DNA from: Pigmentiphaga humi | GTDB lineage: Bacteria > Pseudomonadota > Gammaproteobacteria > Burkholderiales > Burkholderiaceae_B | Length of the DNA: 64,000 nt | NCBI RefSeq assembly: GCF_900606115.1 | Contig: NZ_UWPJ01000022.1 | Location: 87,292-151,291, forward strand | Direction: 5' to 3' | Shown here: piece by piece, positions 27,661 through 38,579 of the stretch | Layout: every line of letters begins with the position of its first letter | Position numbering within the stretch: position 1 is the stretch's first letter | Translations under genes and position numbers: made by a program | The notes under the pieces: generated by a model | What the model was told of the DNA's origin: nothing | The model's input: only the letters and a program-made list of their open reading frames with translations | The model's database searches: none

Positions 27661-28884
27661 CTACCCGCGCCGGGGGATGGGAGGCGGGCTCTTCTCGCCG
27701 GTCTTCCACAACGCCATCCCTATCGCCAGCCCGGCGAGGTGGGTCCAGGCCAGGCCCTGGGCCGTACCGAACACCAGGGGCGCAAGCAGTCCGGAGATCA
27801 GGGCGAACAGCATCATCTGAATGAAACCCTGCATGGACGCGGCCAGCCCGCGCATCTGCGGAAACACGCTCAGGACGATGACGGTCATGCCCGGCGACGC
27901 CAGCGACAGGCCGAAGGTATAGAGCATGAACGGCAGCACCGCGTACGGCACGCGGACCGCGAACAGGCTCGTATAACAGGCGCTGATCAGCACGCCCGCG
28001 CCCATCACGCAAAAGCCCACCCGTATCATCCGCTCGGCCGGGACGCGATGGGCCAGCCGGCTGGCCACCGCCGACCCCAGCATCATTCCCCCCACCATGG
28101 GGATGAACAGCCAGCCGAAAGCGGTCTCGGGCTTGCCGAGGATGGTCATGACGTAGGCCGAGGCGGATCCGACATACAGCGGCAGCCCGGAAAACACCAT
28201 GGCCACGCCGCCGGCCATGAGCATGAAGCGGCGGCTGCGCGCCGCGCGCAGGTAGTTGGCCGCGATCGGCCTAAGCCGGAATGGCGTACGCTGCTCCGCC
28301 GGCAGGGTTTCGCCGAGCACTTTCCGGCTCACTGCCCACAATGCCGCGCCGAACAAGGCCAGGAACCAGAACACCGAGCGCCATCCCAGCGCGGCCTGCA
28401 GCCATCCGCCGATGACGGGCGCGAGCGCCGGCGCCACGCCGAACACCATGGTGATCATCGCCATCATGCGCTGCGCCTCGCTGCCGCGGAAGCGGTCCTG
28501 CACCATGGCGCGGGCGATGACCATGCCGGCCCCGCCGCACAGGCCTTGCAGCACGCGCACGGCGATCAGCATCTCGATGCTGGTGGCGAGCGCCGCCAGC
28601 GCCGAAGTAAGCGTGAACAGCAGCAGCGAGACCAGCATCACGGGCCGGCGGCCGAGCGAATCGGACAACGTGCCGTAGAACAGCATCATGACGCTCATGC
28701 CGGCCATGTAGAAACTCAGGGTCTGCTGGACCGCCAGCGGCGAGGCCTGCAGCGATGCGCCGATGGCATGGAACGAGGGCAGGTAGGCATCGATGCCCAG
28801 CGGCCCGACCATGGTCAGCAGCGCCAGCACGACAGTCAGGGCAAGAGTGGGCATGGAGGACGCCAAACAGGGAAAACCTGCCAT
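27661..28884 (-). CDS. Bcr/CflA-type MFS multidrug exporter
   Basis: A 407-residue, 12-segment transporter. Family marks are GPLGIDAYLPSF in the first segment, the motif-A loop GTLSDSLGRRPVML, RVLQGLCGGAGMVIARAMVQD and ALAPVIGGWLQAALGWRSVFWFL. It probably exports hydrophobic drugs by proton antiport; the substrate is unknown. The start is ATG 28884 (GGGAAACGGG upstream) or ATG 28854, which trims ten residues and lacks a ribosome site. It is divergent from pcaQ. Confidence 0.88.
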   Translation of the reverse strand: MAGFPCLASSMPTLALTVVLALLTMVGPLGIDAYLPSFHAIGASLQASPLAVQQTLSFYMAGMSVMMLFYGTLSDSLGRRPVMLVSLLLFTLTSALAALATSIEMLIAVRVLQGLCGGAGMVIARAMVQDRFRGSEAQRMMAMITMVFGVAPALAPVIGGWLQAALGWRSVFWFLALFGAALWAVSRKVLGETLPAEQRTPFRLRPIAANYLRAARSRRFMLMAGGVAMVFSGLPLYVGSASAYVMTILGKPETAFGWLFIPMVGGMMLGSAVASRLAHRVPAERMIRVGFCVMGAGVLISACYTSLFAVRVPYAVLPFMLYTFGLSLASPGMTVIVLSVFPQMRGLAASMQGFIQMMLFALISGLLAPLVFGTAQGLAWTHLAGLAIGMALWKTGEKSPPPIPRRG

Positions 28885-29041
28885 TTTACCCGTTTCCCGG
28901 CGGGAAAGTAAGGGAAAACCCTCGGATATCGGACCAAACCGCCATGGCGGTTCTTCCCGACACGGCGCGCCGGGGCCTCCTCCCTGGCGGCCCCGGCGCG
29001 CAGGCCGTACCATCACGGCTTTGTCCGCCGGCCCGCTCCGC

Positions 29042-30851
<1,810 letters not shown>

Positions 30852-30867
30852 TCGAGGACCGCAGACC

Positions 30868-31509
30868 ATGAGCACCCAAATCACCTTCCTGCCCGAAACC
30901 GCCTCGCAGACCGGCGGCCCGTACGTCCACATCGGCCTGGCGCCCAAGCAGGCCGGCTTCGACATCTTCGAGAACAACTTCGGCCCCGACCTGGTCAAGC
31001 CCGAGACCGAGGGCGAGCGCGTCCGCCTGGAAGGCCAGGTGTACGACGGCAGCGGCACCGTGCTGCGCGACGTGCTGATCGAGATCTGGCAGGCCAACGC
31101 CGCCGGCAAGTACGCCCATCCGGCCGACACGCAGGACAAGCCCATCGACCCCGCCTTCCGCGGCTGGGGCCGCACCGGCGCCGACTTCGACACCGGCTTC
31201 TACAGCTTCGAGACCATCAAGCCGGGCCCCGTCGCCGGCGCCCGGCCCGGTACCGTGCAGGCCCCGCACATCTGCCTGGTGCTGTTCGCCCGCGGCATCA
31301 ACATCGGCCTGCACACCCGCGTGTATTTCGAAGACGAAGCCGAGGCCAACGCCAAGGATCCGATCATCAACGGCATCGAATGGGAAGTGCGCCGCGACAC
31401 GCTGATCGCCAAGCGCGAAGAGCGCGACGGCAAGGCGGTGTACCGCTTCGACATCCGCATCCAGGACACGCCCGACGGCGGCAAGGAAACGGTGTTCTTC
31501 GACGTGTGA
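30868..31509 (+). CDS. pcaG: protocatechuate 3,4-dioxygenase alpha subunit
   Basis: A 213-residue partner of PcaH in the (alpha-beta-Fe) heteromer. It has the same fold without iron ligands: VLIEIWQANAAGKYAHPAD, GFYSFETIKPGPVAG and QAPHICLVLFARGINIGLHTRVYF. The length is typical. Later pathway genes (pcaB, C, D) are not in this window, so the lower pathway must be elsewhere. Confidence 0.95.
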   Translation: MSTQITFLPETASQTGGPYVHIGLAPKQAGFDIFENNFGPDLVKPETEGERVRLEGQVYDGSGTVLRDVLIEIWQANAAGKYAHPADTQDKPIDPAFRGWGRTGADFDTGFYSFETIKPGPVAGARPGTVQAPHICLVLFARGINIGLHTRVYFEDEAEANAKDPIINGIEWEVRRDTLIAKREERDGKAVYRFDIRIQDTPDGGKETVFFDV

Positions 31510-31522
31510 GGAAATCGCCGCG

Positions 31523-31546
31523 CATGGCCCGCCGGCGCGGGCCATG
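31523..31546. terminator. hairpin between convergent pcaG and lysR genes
   Basis: A perfect dyad, CATGGCCCG and CGGGCCATG with a six-base loop, lies 13 bases after pcaG. No T-run on either side. Confidence 0.6.
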
Positions 31547-31557
31547 GATGCCCTGCT

Positions 31558-32439
31558 TCACCGCACCATGCGCGGTACGCACTCCACGAAGCGGTCCGCC
31601 ATCATCGGCTTGGACTGCGGCCGCCAAATCACCGAGATATCCAGCGTAGGCAGGGTAGCGGGCGTCACGCGGCAATACCGGACGCCCTGGAAGGCCACGC
31701 GCCGCGCCGAACTCGGCATCAGCGCGACGCCCAGTCCCGCGGCGACGCATGAAAGCATCGTCAAGCCGCGATGCGCCTCTTGCACGATCAAGGGCTCGAT
31801 GCCCTCGCGCCGCAGCGCATACAAAGTGCGCGCGCGCACGGCGCCCTCGGTCTCGGGGGCGAGAATCAGGCCCCTGCGAGAGATGGCCTCGAGCGTGACC
31901 TCATCCTCGCCCCGGGCGAAATCCTCCGGCACGACCGCGAGCAGCGGTTCGCTCGACACCAGCATCGCACGCACCAGCCGCGTGGAGGAGATGGGAGAGC
32001 GGGTGAAGCCGACGTCGATCTGCCCTTCGCGCAGCGCGGCCAACTGCTCGGTGCTGTTAATCTCGCGCAGGTCGACGGACACATTCGGATAGCGGGCCCG
32101 GAATGCGGCAAGCGTCCTGGGCAGGACCTCGTACAGCGCCGAACTGATGAAGCCCGCCACGACCCGGCCGGACTGCCCGGCGGCCAGCCGCTGGCCCAGC
32201 GAGGCGAGCCCCTCCACCTGAGCCAGCACCTGGACGGCCTCGTCCAGCCACAGCCTGCCCGCATCGGTAGCGGCCACGCCGCGCCGCGAGCGCTTGAAGA
32301 GGCGCATGCCCAGCATTTTTTCGGCCTGGCTCAGCGCCAGGCTGAGCGCGGGCTGCGCCAGGCCCAGCCCCAGGGCGGCGGCGCTGATGCTGCCGGCCCG
32401 GTCGATCGCCACCAGTTGCCTGAGCGTTTTGGCTTCCAT
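31558..32439 (-). CDS. LysR-family regulator of the adjacent divergent cluster
   Basis: A 293-residue regulator with N-terminal HTH (LRQLVAIDRAGSISAAALGLGLAQPALSLALSQAEKMLG) and a substrate-binding domain. It is divergent from the SDR-prpF-Bug cluster and 90 bases away, so it probably controls that cluster. The inducer is unknown. A 16-base dyad lies between the two starts. Confidence 0.88.
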   Translation of the reverse strand: MEAKTLRQLVAIDRAGSISAAALGLGLAQPALSLALSQAEKMLGMRLFKRSRRGVAATDAGRLWLDEAVQVLAQVEGLASLGQRLAAGQSGRVVAGFISSALYEVLPRTLAAFRARYPNVSVDLREINSTEQLAALREGQIDVGFTRSPISSTRLVRAMLVSSEPLLAVVPEDFARGEDEVTLEAISRRGLILAPETEGAVRARTLYALRREGIEPLIVQEAHRGLTMLSCVAAGLGVALMPSSARRVAFQGVRYCRVTPATLPTLDISVIWRPQSKPMMADRFVECVPRMVR

Positions 32440-32451
32440 AACTCAGAAAAT

Positions 32452-32467
32452 ATGAATCCATATTCAT
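32452..32467. promoter_or_regulatory. LysR-type dyad in the divergent promoter region
   Basis: ATGAAT-CCAT-ATTCAT is a perfect inverted repeat placed between the lysR start (32439) and the SDR start (32530). Its size and position suit a LysR recognition site. Confidence 0.55.
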
Positions 32468-32529
32468 GGGATTATGCAAAAGCTCGGCATCGCTGACTAC
32501 TATCCCTACACGACGAGCAAGGAGAACGC

Positions 32530-33285
32530 ATGGATCTGCAGTTGCGCGACCGCACCGCGGTCGTTACCGGCGCCAGCCAGGGCATAGGCAAGGCCACGGC
32601 CATCGGCCTGGCCGCCCAAGGCGTGCGCGTCGCCCTGGTGGCGCGCCGCCGGCCGCTGCTGGAAGAAATCGCCGCCGGCATCGAAGCCGCGGGCGGCCCC
32701 GCGCCCCACATCATCGAGGCCGATCTCTACCAGGAATCCGCGGTCGACCATATCGTGCAATCGGCCCAGGCGGCCTTCGGCCACGTCGACATCGTGGTCA
32801 ACGCGGGCGGCGGCAGCCGGCCGCTGGACTTCGACGCCGGGCCCGATCTCTGGATGGAAGGAATGACGCTCAATTTCTTCCGCCTGCGCGAACTGACCCA
32901 GGCCCTCGTCCCGGGCATGCGCAAGCAGCGCTGGGGCCGGGTGGTCAATATCACCGGCACGTCCGAGCCCAAGATACTGAACGCCGCCTTCAGCGCGAAA
33001 GCCGCCGTGCACGTCTGGGCCAAAGGTCTGTCGCGCCTGGTCGCGGCCGACAACGTTACGGTCAACTGCCTGCAGCCGGGGCGCATTCGCAGCGAGCAGA
33101 TGAAGCTGCGCTACCCCACCGAGGAAAGCGAACTGGAATTCGCCCGCCAGGAGATTCCCGCCGGACGCTTCGGCGAGGCCGAGGAACTGGCCAACCTGGC
33201 GGTGTTCCTCTGCTCGCAGCGCGCCTCCTACGTCACCGGCACCGTCATCCCCGTCGACGGCGGCATGTCGCGCTTCGCGTTCTGA
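32530..33285 (+). CDS. atypical short-chain dehydrogenase/reductase
   Basis: A 251-residue Rossmann-fold protein. The cofactor loop TGASQGIG (13-20), NAGGGS (91-96) and the C-terminal PVDGGMSRF are normal for classical SDRs. In the active-site segment ILNAAFSAKAAVHVWAKGL the lysine is K157, but the position four residues before it, normally tyrosine, is A153. It may therefore not be a conventional oxidoreductase. It heads a cluster with a PrpF-type isomerase and a Bug solute-binding protein, suggesting a role in degradation of an organic acid; the substrate is unknown. Confidence 0.85.
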   Translation: MDLQLRDRTAVVTGASQGIGKATAIGLAAQGVRVALVARRRPLLEEIAAGIEAAGGPAPHIIEADLYQESAVDHIVQSAQAAFGHVDIVVNAGGGSRPLDFDAGPDLWMEGMTLNFFRLRELTQALVPGMRKQRWGRVVNITGTSEPKILNAAFSAKAAVHVWAKGLSRLVAADNVTVNCLQPGRIRSEQMKLRYPTEESELEFARQEIPAGRFGEAEELANLAVFLCSQRASYVTGTVIPVDGGMSRFAF

Positions 33286-33298
33286 GACCGAGGCAGCC

Positions 33299-34519
33299 AT
33301 GTCCAGCCACAGCGCGAACCAGGCATCCGGCCACGCCGACGCCGCATGGTGGAAGCGCATCCGCCGCCGCGGCGACCAGATCGGCATTCCCTGCGTGTTC
33401 ATGCGCGCCGGCACCAGCCGGGGCGCCTTCCTGCGCGAAGAAGATCTGCCCGCCGACCCCGGGTTGCGCGAGAAGCTGATCCTCGCCATCTATGGCAGCC
33501 CGGACTTCCGCCAGATAGACGGACTGGGCGGCGCGACCTCGCTCACCAGCAAGGTCGCGATCATCGGCCCGCCCACCCGGCCTGACGCCGACGTGGACTA
33601 CACCTTCGGCCAGGTGCGCATCGACGAGGCGCGGGTCGACTTCAAGGGCAACTGCGGCAACATCTCGTCCGGCATCGGCCCCTTCGCGATCGAAGAGGGG
33701 CTCGTGCCCGCCGCCGGCCCGGTTACGGCGGTACGCATCCACCTGACCAATTCGCGCGCGCTGCTGGTGGCCGAAGTCCCGGTGGCCGACGGCATCTGCC
33801 CCGTGCAGGGAGACGCCCGCGTCGCCGGCGTGCCCGGCAGCGGCGCCCCCATCGTGCTGGACTGGGCCGACGTGGGCGGCACGCTGGGACGCGGGCTGCT
33901 GCCCACCGGCCGGGTCCGCGAATGCCTGTCGACGGCCACGGGCGAAATCGAAGTGTCCATCGTCGACGCCGGCAACGTGACGGCTTTCGTGCGTCCCTCG
34001 GACCTGGGCTTTCGCGCGCCGGAATTCCCCACCCAGCGATTCGATGCCGATGCGCTGGCGCGCATCGAAGCCGTACGCGACGCCGCCGCCCTGCGCCTGG
34101 GCATGATCGAGCCGGGCCAGCGCGCGGCGGACGTGACGCCCACCATTCCCAAGCTCTACATGGTCGATGCGCCGTACGACTACGTGGACGCCAACGGCCG
34201 CTCCGTAGCCGCCAGCGACTACGACCTGCTGGGCCGCGGCATGAGCATGGGCACGCCGCATGCGGCCTATGCCGGCACCGTGGCCGTCTGCACCGGCGCG
34301 GCCGCGCTCATCGACGGCACGCTGGTGAACGAGGTTGCGCGCCCGCCCGGCAGGCGCGGCGGCCGCCTGCGCATCGGGCACCCGATGGGCATTCTCGACA
34401 TCGACGCGCGGGTCGGCCAGGCCGGTTCCGCGCCGATCCTGGAACGCGCCGCGGTGGTCCGCACCGCGCGCCGCATCATGGAAGGCATCGTCTACGTACC
34501 GATGAATCGATTGTCCTGA
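33299..34519 (+). CDS. PrpF-family isomerase (4-oxalomesaconate tautomerase-like)
   Basis: A 406-residue protein of the PrpF/GalD diaminopimelate-epimerase-like fold. Signatures are IPCVFMRAGTSRGAFLREEDLP, IDGLGGATSLTSKVAII, FKGNCGNISSGIGPFAIEEGLV and TIPKLYMVDAP. Relatives isomerise unsaturated tricarboxylates such as 4-oxalomesaconate or 2-methylaconitate. It starts 14 bases after the SDR gene with GAGG upstream. The exact substrate is not readable; proximity to protocatechuate genes is suggestive only. An intergenic repeat follows eight bases after the stop. Confidence 0.85.
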   Translation: MSSHSANQASGHADAAWWKRIRRRGDQIGIPCVFMRAGTSRGAFLREEDLPADPGLREKLILAIYGSPDFRQIDGLGGATSLTSKVAIIGPPTRPDADVDYTFGQVRIDEARVDFKGNCGNISSGIGPFAIEEGLVPAAGPVTAVRIHLTNSRALLVAEVPVADGICPVQGDARVAGVPGSGAPIVLDWADVGGTLGRGLLPTGRVRECLSTATGEIEVSIVDAGNVTAFVRPSDLGFRAPEFPTQRFDADALARIEAVRDAAALRLGMIEPGQRAADVTPTIPKLYMVDAPYDYVDANGRSVAASDYDLLGRGMSMGTPHAAYAGTVAVCTGAAALIDGTLVNEVARPPGRRGGRLRIGHPMGILDIDARVGQAGSAPILERAAVVRTARRIMEGIVYVPMNRLS

Positions 34520-34526
34520 GATGAGA

Positions 34527-34610
34527 GCCCCCCCCCTACGCGCTGACGCGCGCCCCCCCAGGGGGCGGCACTGGCGGACCGGCAAAGCCGGATCCGCTGT
34601 GCCCTGGATC
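34527..34610 (+). repeat. interspersed intergenic repeat, copy C
   Basis: A full-length copy: a C-rich tract, TACGCGCTGACGCGCG, then AGGGGGCGGCACTGGCGG and CCGGCAAAGCCGGATCCGC. It begins eight bases past the prpF-like stop. The CCGGCAAAGCCGG and ACGCGCTGACGCGC parts can each fold. Confidence 0.85.
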
Positions 34611-34691
34611 GGGTGGCGTACTGTCATGCGATGCGGGTGATGCGCAGCGCCATGAAAAACTGATCGGGAAAAACCGGCTGGAGGAGACACC

Positions 34692-35675
34692 ATGAAAGCA
34701 AGCAAGCGCAAGGCCCTGGCCTATGCGGCGGCCGCGGCCGCCTCGTGCCTGTTCAACCCGCCCGCCCTCGGCGCCGACGCGTATCCCGACAAGCCGATAC
34801 GCATGGTCGTGCCGCTGCCGCCGGGCGGCGGCGGCGATTTCCTGGTGCGGCTGCTGGGGGAACACCTGAGCAAGGAATTGGGACAGACCATCGTCATCGA
34901 GAACAAGGGCGGAGCCGGCGGCAGCATCGGCGCCCAGTACGTCGCCCAGGCCGCGCCCGACGGCTACACGCTGGTGTTCGCCTATACGGCCTCCCACAGC
35001 ATCAACCCGGCCATCTCCAAGCTGCCCTACGACCCGCTGGAAGACTTCACGCCCGTGGCCCTGGTCGCGCTCGCGCCCAACATGCTGGTGGTCAACCCGG
35101 GGGTGCCGGCCAAATCGGTGCAGGAACTCATCGCGCTCGCCAAGCAACAGCCGGGCAAGCTGCGCTATGCGTCGGCCGGCACGGGCAGCGCGCCGCATAT
35201 GTCGGGCGAGCTGTTCAATCACATGGCCGGCACGACCATGGTGCACGTCCCCTACAAAGGCTCCGGCCCGGCCATGAACGACGTGATCGCGGGACACCTC
35301 GAACTGACCTTCGCCAGCCTGCCCGCCGGCCTGCCGCACGCCAAGGCCGGCTCGGTGCGCATGCTGGGCGTCACGGGCAGCAAGCGCGCCACGCTGCTGC
35401 CCGAGCTGCCCACCATCGCGGAGTCGGGCCTGCCCGGCTTCGATACCGACCAGTGGTACGGCGTGCTCGGCCCCAAAGGCCTGCCGGCCAATGTGGTCGC
35501 CACGCTGAACAAAGCCATCACGGCGGCGCTCCGTTCGCCCGACCTGCTCGAGAAGGCGTCCAAGCAGGGTTTCGAAATCACCCCCGGCACGCCGGACCAG
35601 CTCGCCCGCCACATGCGGGCGGAAACCGCGAAATGGAAGAAAGTGGCCGCCGACGCCAACATCCAGGTCAACTGA
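34692..35675 (+). CDS. Bug-type tripartite tricarboxylate transporter solute-binding protein
   Basis: A 327-residue periplasmic binding protein. The signal peptide (ALAYAAAAAASCLFNPPALGA) is followed by DAYPDKPIRMVVPLPPGGGGDFLVR, VIENKGGAGGSIGAQYVA and ASAGTGSAPHMSGELF, the Bug family pattern. Such proteins are greatly expanded in Bordetella relatives and bind carboxylates or related small molecules. A GGAGGAGAC ribosome site precedes the ATG. It is third in the LysR-controlled cluster, but repeat copy C separates it from prpF. Confidence 0.9.
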   Translation: MKASKRKALAYAAAAAASCLFNPPALGADAYPDKPIRMVVPLPPGGGGDFLVRLLGEHLSKELGQTIVIENKGGAGGSIGAQYVAQAAPDGYTLVFAYTASHSINPAISKLPYDPLEDFTPVALVALAPNMLVVNPGVPAKSVQELIALAKQQPGKLRYASAGTGSAPHMSGELFNHMAGTTMVHVPYKGSGPAMNDVIAGHLELTFASLPAGLPHAKAGSVRMLGVTGSKRATLLPELPTIAESGLPGFDTDQWYGVLGPKGLPANVVATLNKAITAALRSPDLLEKASKQGFEITPGTPDQLARHMRAETAKWKKVAADANIQVN

Positions 35676-35699
35676 ACGCGGCGACGGCGGCATGGCGCG

Positions 35700-37991
35700 C
35701 TACGCGTTCTGATCGGCCGGCAGGCCGGACGCGCCGTCGAACGCCGCGGCGCCCCGCCGATCCGCCACGCCCAGCACGATTTGCAGCGCCACGGCCACGG
35801 CGCCGACGATGAACACGATGTCGCCGAAGGTGCGCACCCACCGGAGCGTCTGCAGCAGGGGCTGCTGCATGAAGGCTTCGCTGCGCGCATACCAGAGGCC
35901 GTGCTCGACGCTGGCCTGGAACTGGATGATGCCGATCGGCAGCAGGCTGGTGAACACCATCAGCGCCAGCCCCGCGTTGAGCCACCAGAATGCGGTCTTC
36001 ATCAGCCCGTCGTGCAGGCGGTAGTGCGGCCGCACGTAGCGCAGCACCAGCAGCGCGAATCCCAGCGCCAGGAAGCCGTAGACGCCGAACAGGGCGGTGT
36101 GCGCATGCACCGGCGTGGTGTTCAGCCCCTGCACGTAGTACAGCGAAATGGGCGGATTGATCATGAAGCCGAACACGCCCGCGCCCAGCATGTTCCAGAA
36201 GGCCACCGCGACGAAGCACATCAGCGGCCAGCGCAGGTTCTCCATCCACGGCGCGCGGGCGCGCAGGCGCCAGTTCTCCCAGGCTTCGTGGCCCAGCACG
36301 ATCAGCGGCACCACTTCCAGCGCGGAAAAACTGGCGCCCACGGCCATGACCGGCGTGGTCGTGCCGGAGAAGTACAGGTGGTGGAAAGTGCCAGGCACGC
36401 CGCCCAGCAGGAATAGCGACGCCGACGCCAGGCTGGCCGTCGTCGCCATCGGCCGCGACACCAGCCCCAGCGTGGAGAAGACGAAGGCCAGCGCCGTCGT
36501 CGCAAAGACCTCGAAGAAGCCCTCCACCCACAGGTGCACGACCCACCAGCGCCAATATTCCATGACAGACAGGTGGGTGCGCTCGCCATAGAACAGGCCC
36601 GCGCCGTAGAACAGGCCGATGGCCACGACCGAGGCGGTCAGCAGCGCCAGCAGGTTGCGGTCGCTGCCCGGCGTCGTCAGCGCGGGCCAGATGGCGCGCG
36701 CCATCAGCACCAGCCAGAAGGCGATGCCGGCAAACTTGCCGATCTGCCACAGCCGGCCCAGGTCCACGTACTCGTAGCCCTGGTGGCCCAGCCAGAAATT
36801 CCATTCAGGCGGCATGACCTGGGCGATGGCGAAGTAGTTGCCCACGAACGAGCCGACCACCACCACGACCAGCGCCCAGAACAGCACGTCCACGCCCAGG
36901 CGCTGGTAGCGCGGATCCTTGCCGCCGTTGATCAGCGGGGCCAGGAACAGGCCCGCCGCCAGGAAGCCGGTGGCGATCCAGAACAGCGCGGCCTGGATGT
37001 GCCAGGTGCGCACCAGCGAATAGGGAAACCACTGCGACACATCGATGCCGTAGAAGCCCTGGCCTTCCAGCGTGTAGTGCGCGGTGAAGCCGCCGATGAA
37101 GACCTGGAACACGAACAGCGCCGCGATCAGGAACAGGTATTTGCCCAGCGCGCGCTGCGACGGCGTGAGCGCGAACGCGGTCAGCGGATCCTGCGCGCCG
37201 GACGCGGGCGGCGCCTCGTCGTGCCGGCGCAGGAAGGACCAGGCCCAGACCAGGAAGCCTATCCCCGCCAGCAGGACCACGATGCTGGCGATGGACCAGA
37301 CGATGTTCTCGGTGCTGGGAGCGTTGCCGACCAGCGGCTCGTGCGGCCAGTTGTTGGTGTAGGTCACCTTCTGCCCGGGCCGCTCGGTGGCCGCGGCCCA
37401 CGCCGTCCAGAAGAAGAATTCCGTCATGCGCGTACGCCGCTCGGCGCTGGGCAGCGTGTTCTCCTTCATCGCGAAATGTTCGCGGGTCGTGCGCAGTTCG
37501 GGCGCATCCGAGAACAGCCGCGCGTAGTAGTCCGCCGTCCGGGCCATGGCGGCGGCCCGGCGCGCCGAGACCACCAGCGCGCCGCTGTCCGGCTGCGGGC
37601 GGTTGCTCCGGTACTCGGCCTGCAGCGCGGCGCGCAGTTGCATCTGCTGCCCAGGCTCCAGCGCGGCATAAGGACTGCCGTACGCCTCGTGGGCCGCGAG
37701 ATCGAGCCATGCCGTGGCCTCCCGGTGCAGCCAGTCGGCCGTCCAGTCCGGCGCCTGGTAGGCGCCGTGCCCCCAGATGGAGCCGAGCTGCATGCCGCCG
37801 ACCGATTGCCAGGCGGTCTGCCCTTCCAGGATGTCGTCGTGCGTGAAGAGCACCTCGCCGTCGGCGGCCTGAACCTGCGCGGGAATGGGCGGCGCCTCGC
37901 GATAGACTTCGGCGCCGAAATACCCCAATAGCGAAAAAGTGACCGCCAGGACGGCGACCAGGATGAACCAGTGTTTGCGGTAAGGACCCAT
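35700..37991 (-). CDS. norB: quinol-dependent nitric oxide reductase (qNor)
   Basis: A 763-residue, roughly 14-segment membrane enzyme that reduces NO to N2O with electrons from quinol. The N-terminal extension (WQSVGGMQLGSIWGHGAYQAPDWTADWLHRE) is characteristic of the single-subunit qNor. Metal-ligand histidines are visible in RTWHIQAALFW, WWVVHLWVEGFFEVF, GTFHHLYFSG and PVHAHTALFGVYG. The ATG at 37991 has GAGGTC upstream. It follows ytfE by 23 bases and should be transcribed from the sigma-54 promoter at 38580-38595 under NorR control. Confidence 0.93.
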   Translation of the reverse strand: MGPYRKHWFILVAVLAVTFSLLGYFGAEVYREAPPIPAQVQAADGEVLFTHDDILEGQTAWQSVGGMQLGSIWGHGAYQAPDWTADWLHREATAWLDLAAHEAYGSPYAALEPGQQMQLRAALQAEYRSNRPQPDSGALVVSARRAAAMARTADYYARLFSDAPELRTTREHFAMKENTLPSAERRTRMTEFFFWTAWAAATERPGQKVTYTNNWPHEPLVGNAPSTENIVWSIASIVVLLAGIGFLVWAWSFLRRHDEAPPASGAQDPLTAFALTPSQRALGKYLFLIAALFVFQVFIGGFTAHYTLEGQGFYGIDVSQWFPYSLVRTWHIQAALFWIATGFLAAGLFLAPLINGGKDPRYQRLGVDVLFWALVVVVVGSFVGNYFAIAQVMPPEWNFWLGHQGYEYVDLGRLWQIGKFAGIAFWLVLMARAIWPALTTPGSDRNLLALLTASVVAIGLFYGAGLFYGERTHLSVMEYWRWWVVHLWVEGFFEVFATTALAFVFSTLGLVSRPMATTASLASASLFLLGGVPGTFHHLYFSGTTTPVMAVGASFSALEVVPLIVLGHEAWENWRLRARAPWMENLRWPLMCFVAVAFWNMLGAGVFGFMINPPISLYYVQGLNTTPVHAHTALFGVYGFLALGFALLVLRYVRPHYRLHDGLMKTAFWWLNAGLALMVFTSLLPIGIIQFQASVEHGLWYARSEAFMQQPLLQTLRWVRTFGDIVFIVGAVAVALQIVLGVADRRGAAAFDGASGLPADQNA

Positions 37992-38014
37992 CGATGACCT
38001 CGTCGTGGATGCGT

Positions 38015-38548
38015 TCAATGACGTGACGGCCAGCCGGCCGCGGCTTCGAACAACACATTGTTTTCCAGGTGGATGTGCGCCATGAGATCGTCCCGGAATA
38101 GGCGCAGCCCCCGGTACAGCGCCTGCCATGTCGCGCACGCCCCGGCGGGCGGGATGGCATCGCCGGTCAGCGCGGCCAGTTCGCGCAGCGCCTCGCGGTG
38201 CTGATCGTGCTCGAGCCGCATGACGGCGATCGGAGCGGCGGCCATCGCGCCATGGCCGCGCGAGATCATGGGGAACAGTATCTGTTCTTCTTTGCGCATG
38301 TGGCTTTCCAGTTCCTGCTGCATCGCCCGCAGCCGGTCGGCGAGCCCCGCGGGACAATCGGGCCGCTCGCCGTGCACCTGTTCGACCTTGGCCGCCAGAG
38401 CGATCAACTCGGGCAGCTGCTGGCGATGGCGCTCGTGATAGCGCCGCAGGATGTGGTCGATCAGGTCGGAGGCCGGCCGGTTGCGCCAGTCTTCGTCGCC
38501 GGGAACGGCGCGAGGCGGCGTGGGCGGGGATTGGTCCAGCACGTTCAT
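38015..38548 (-). CDS. YtfE/DnrN-type hemerythrin di-iron protein
   Basis: A 177-residue protein with the hemerythrin metal-ligand set: LIDHILRRYHERH, ELESHMRKEEQILFPM, MRLEHDQHREAL and DDLMAHIHLENNVLFE. YtfE relatives repair iron-sulphur clusters after NO stress or handle NO directly. The usual N-terminal ScdA_N domain with its cysteine pair is missing; the protein begins near WRNRPASDLIDHI, which normally follows that domain. It is first gene of the NorR-controlled ytfE-norB operon, with GAGGAG before its ATG. Confidence 0.85.
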   Translation of the reverse strand: MNVLDQSPPTPPRAVPGDEDWRNRPASDLIDHILRRYHERHRQQLPELIALAAKVEQVHGERPDCPAGLADRLRAMQQELESHMRKEEQILFPMISRGHGAMAAAPIAVMRLEHDQHREALRELAALTGDAIPPAGACATWQALYRGLRLFRDDLMAHIHLENNVLFEAAAGWPSRH

Positions 38549-38579
38549 GGTTTTCTCCTCGAATCCTGTTTTCTTCCGA

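Noticed and set aside
37992..38357. An N-terminal extension of norB into the ytfE gene
   Set aside because: The extra residues are an out-of-frame reading of ytfE; ATG 37991 has its own ribosome site and begins the normal qNor sequence.
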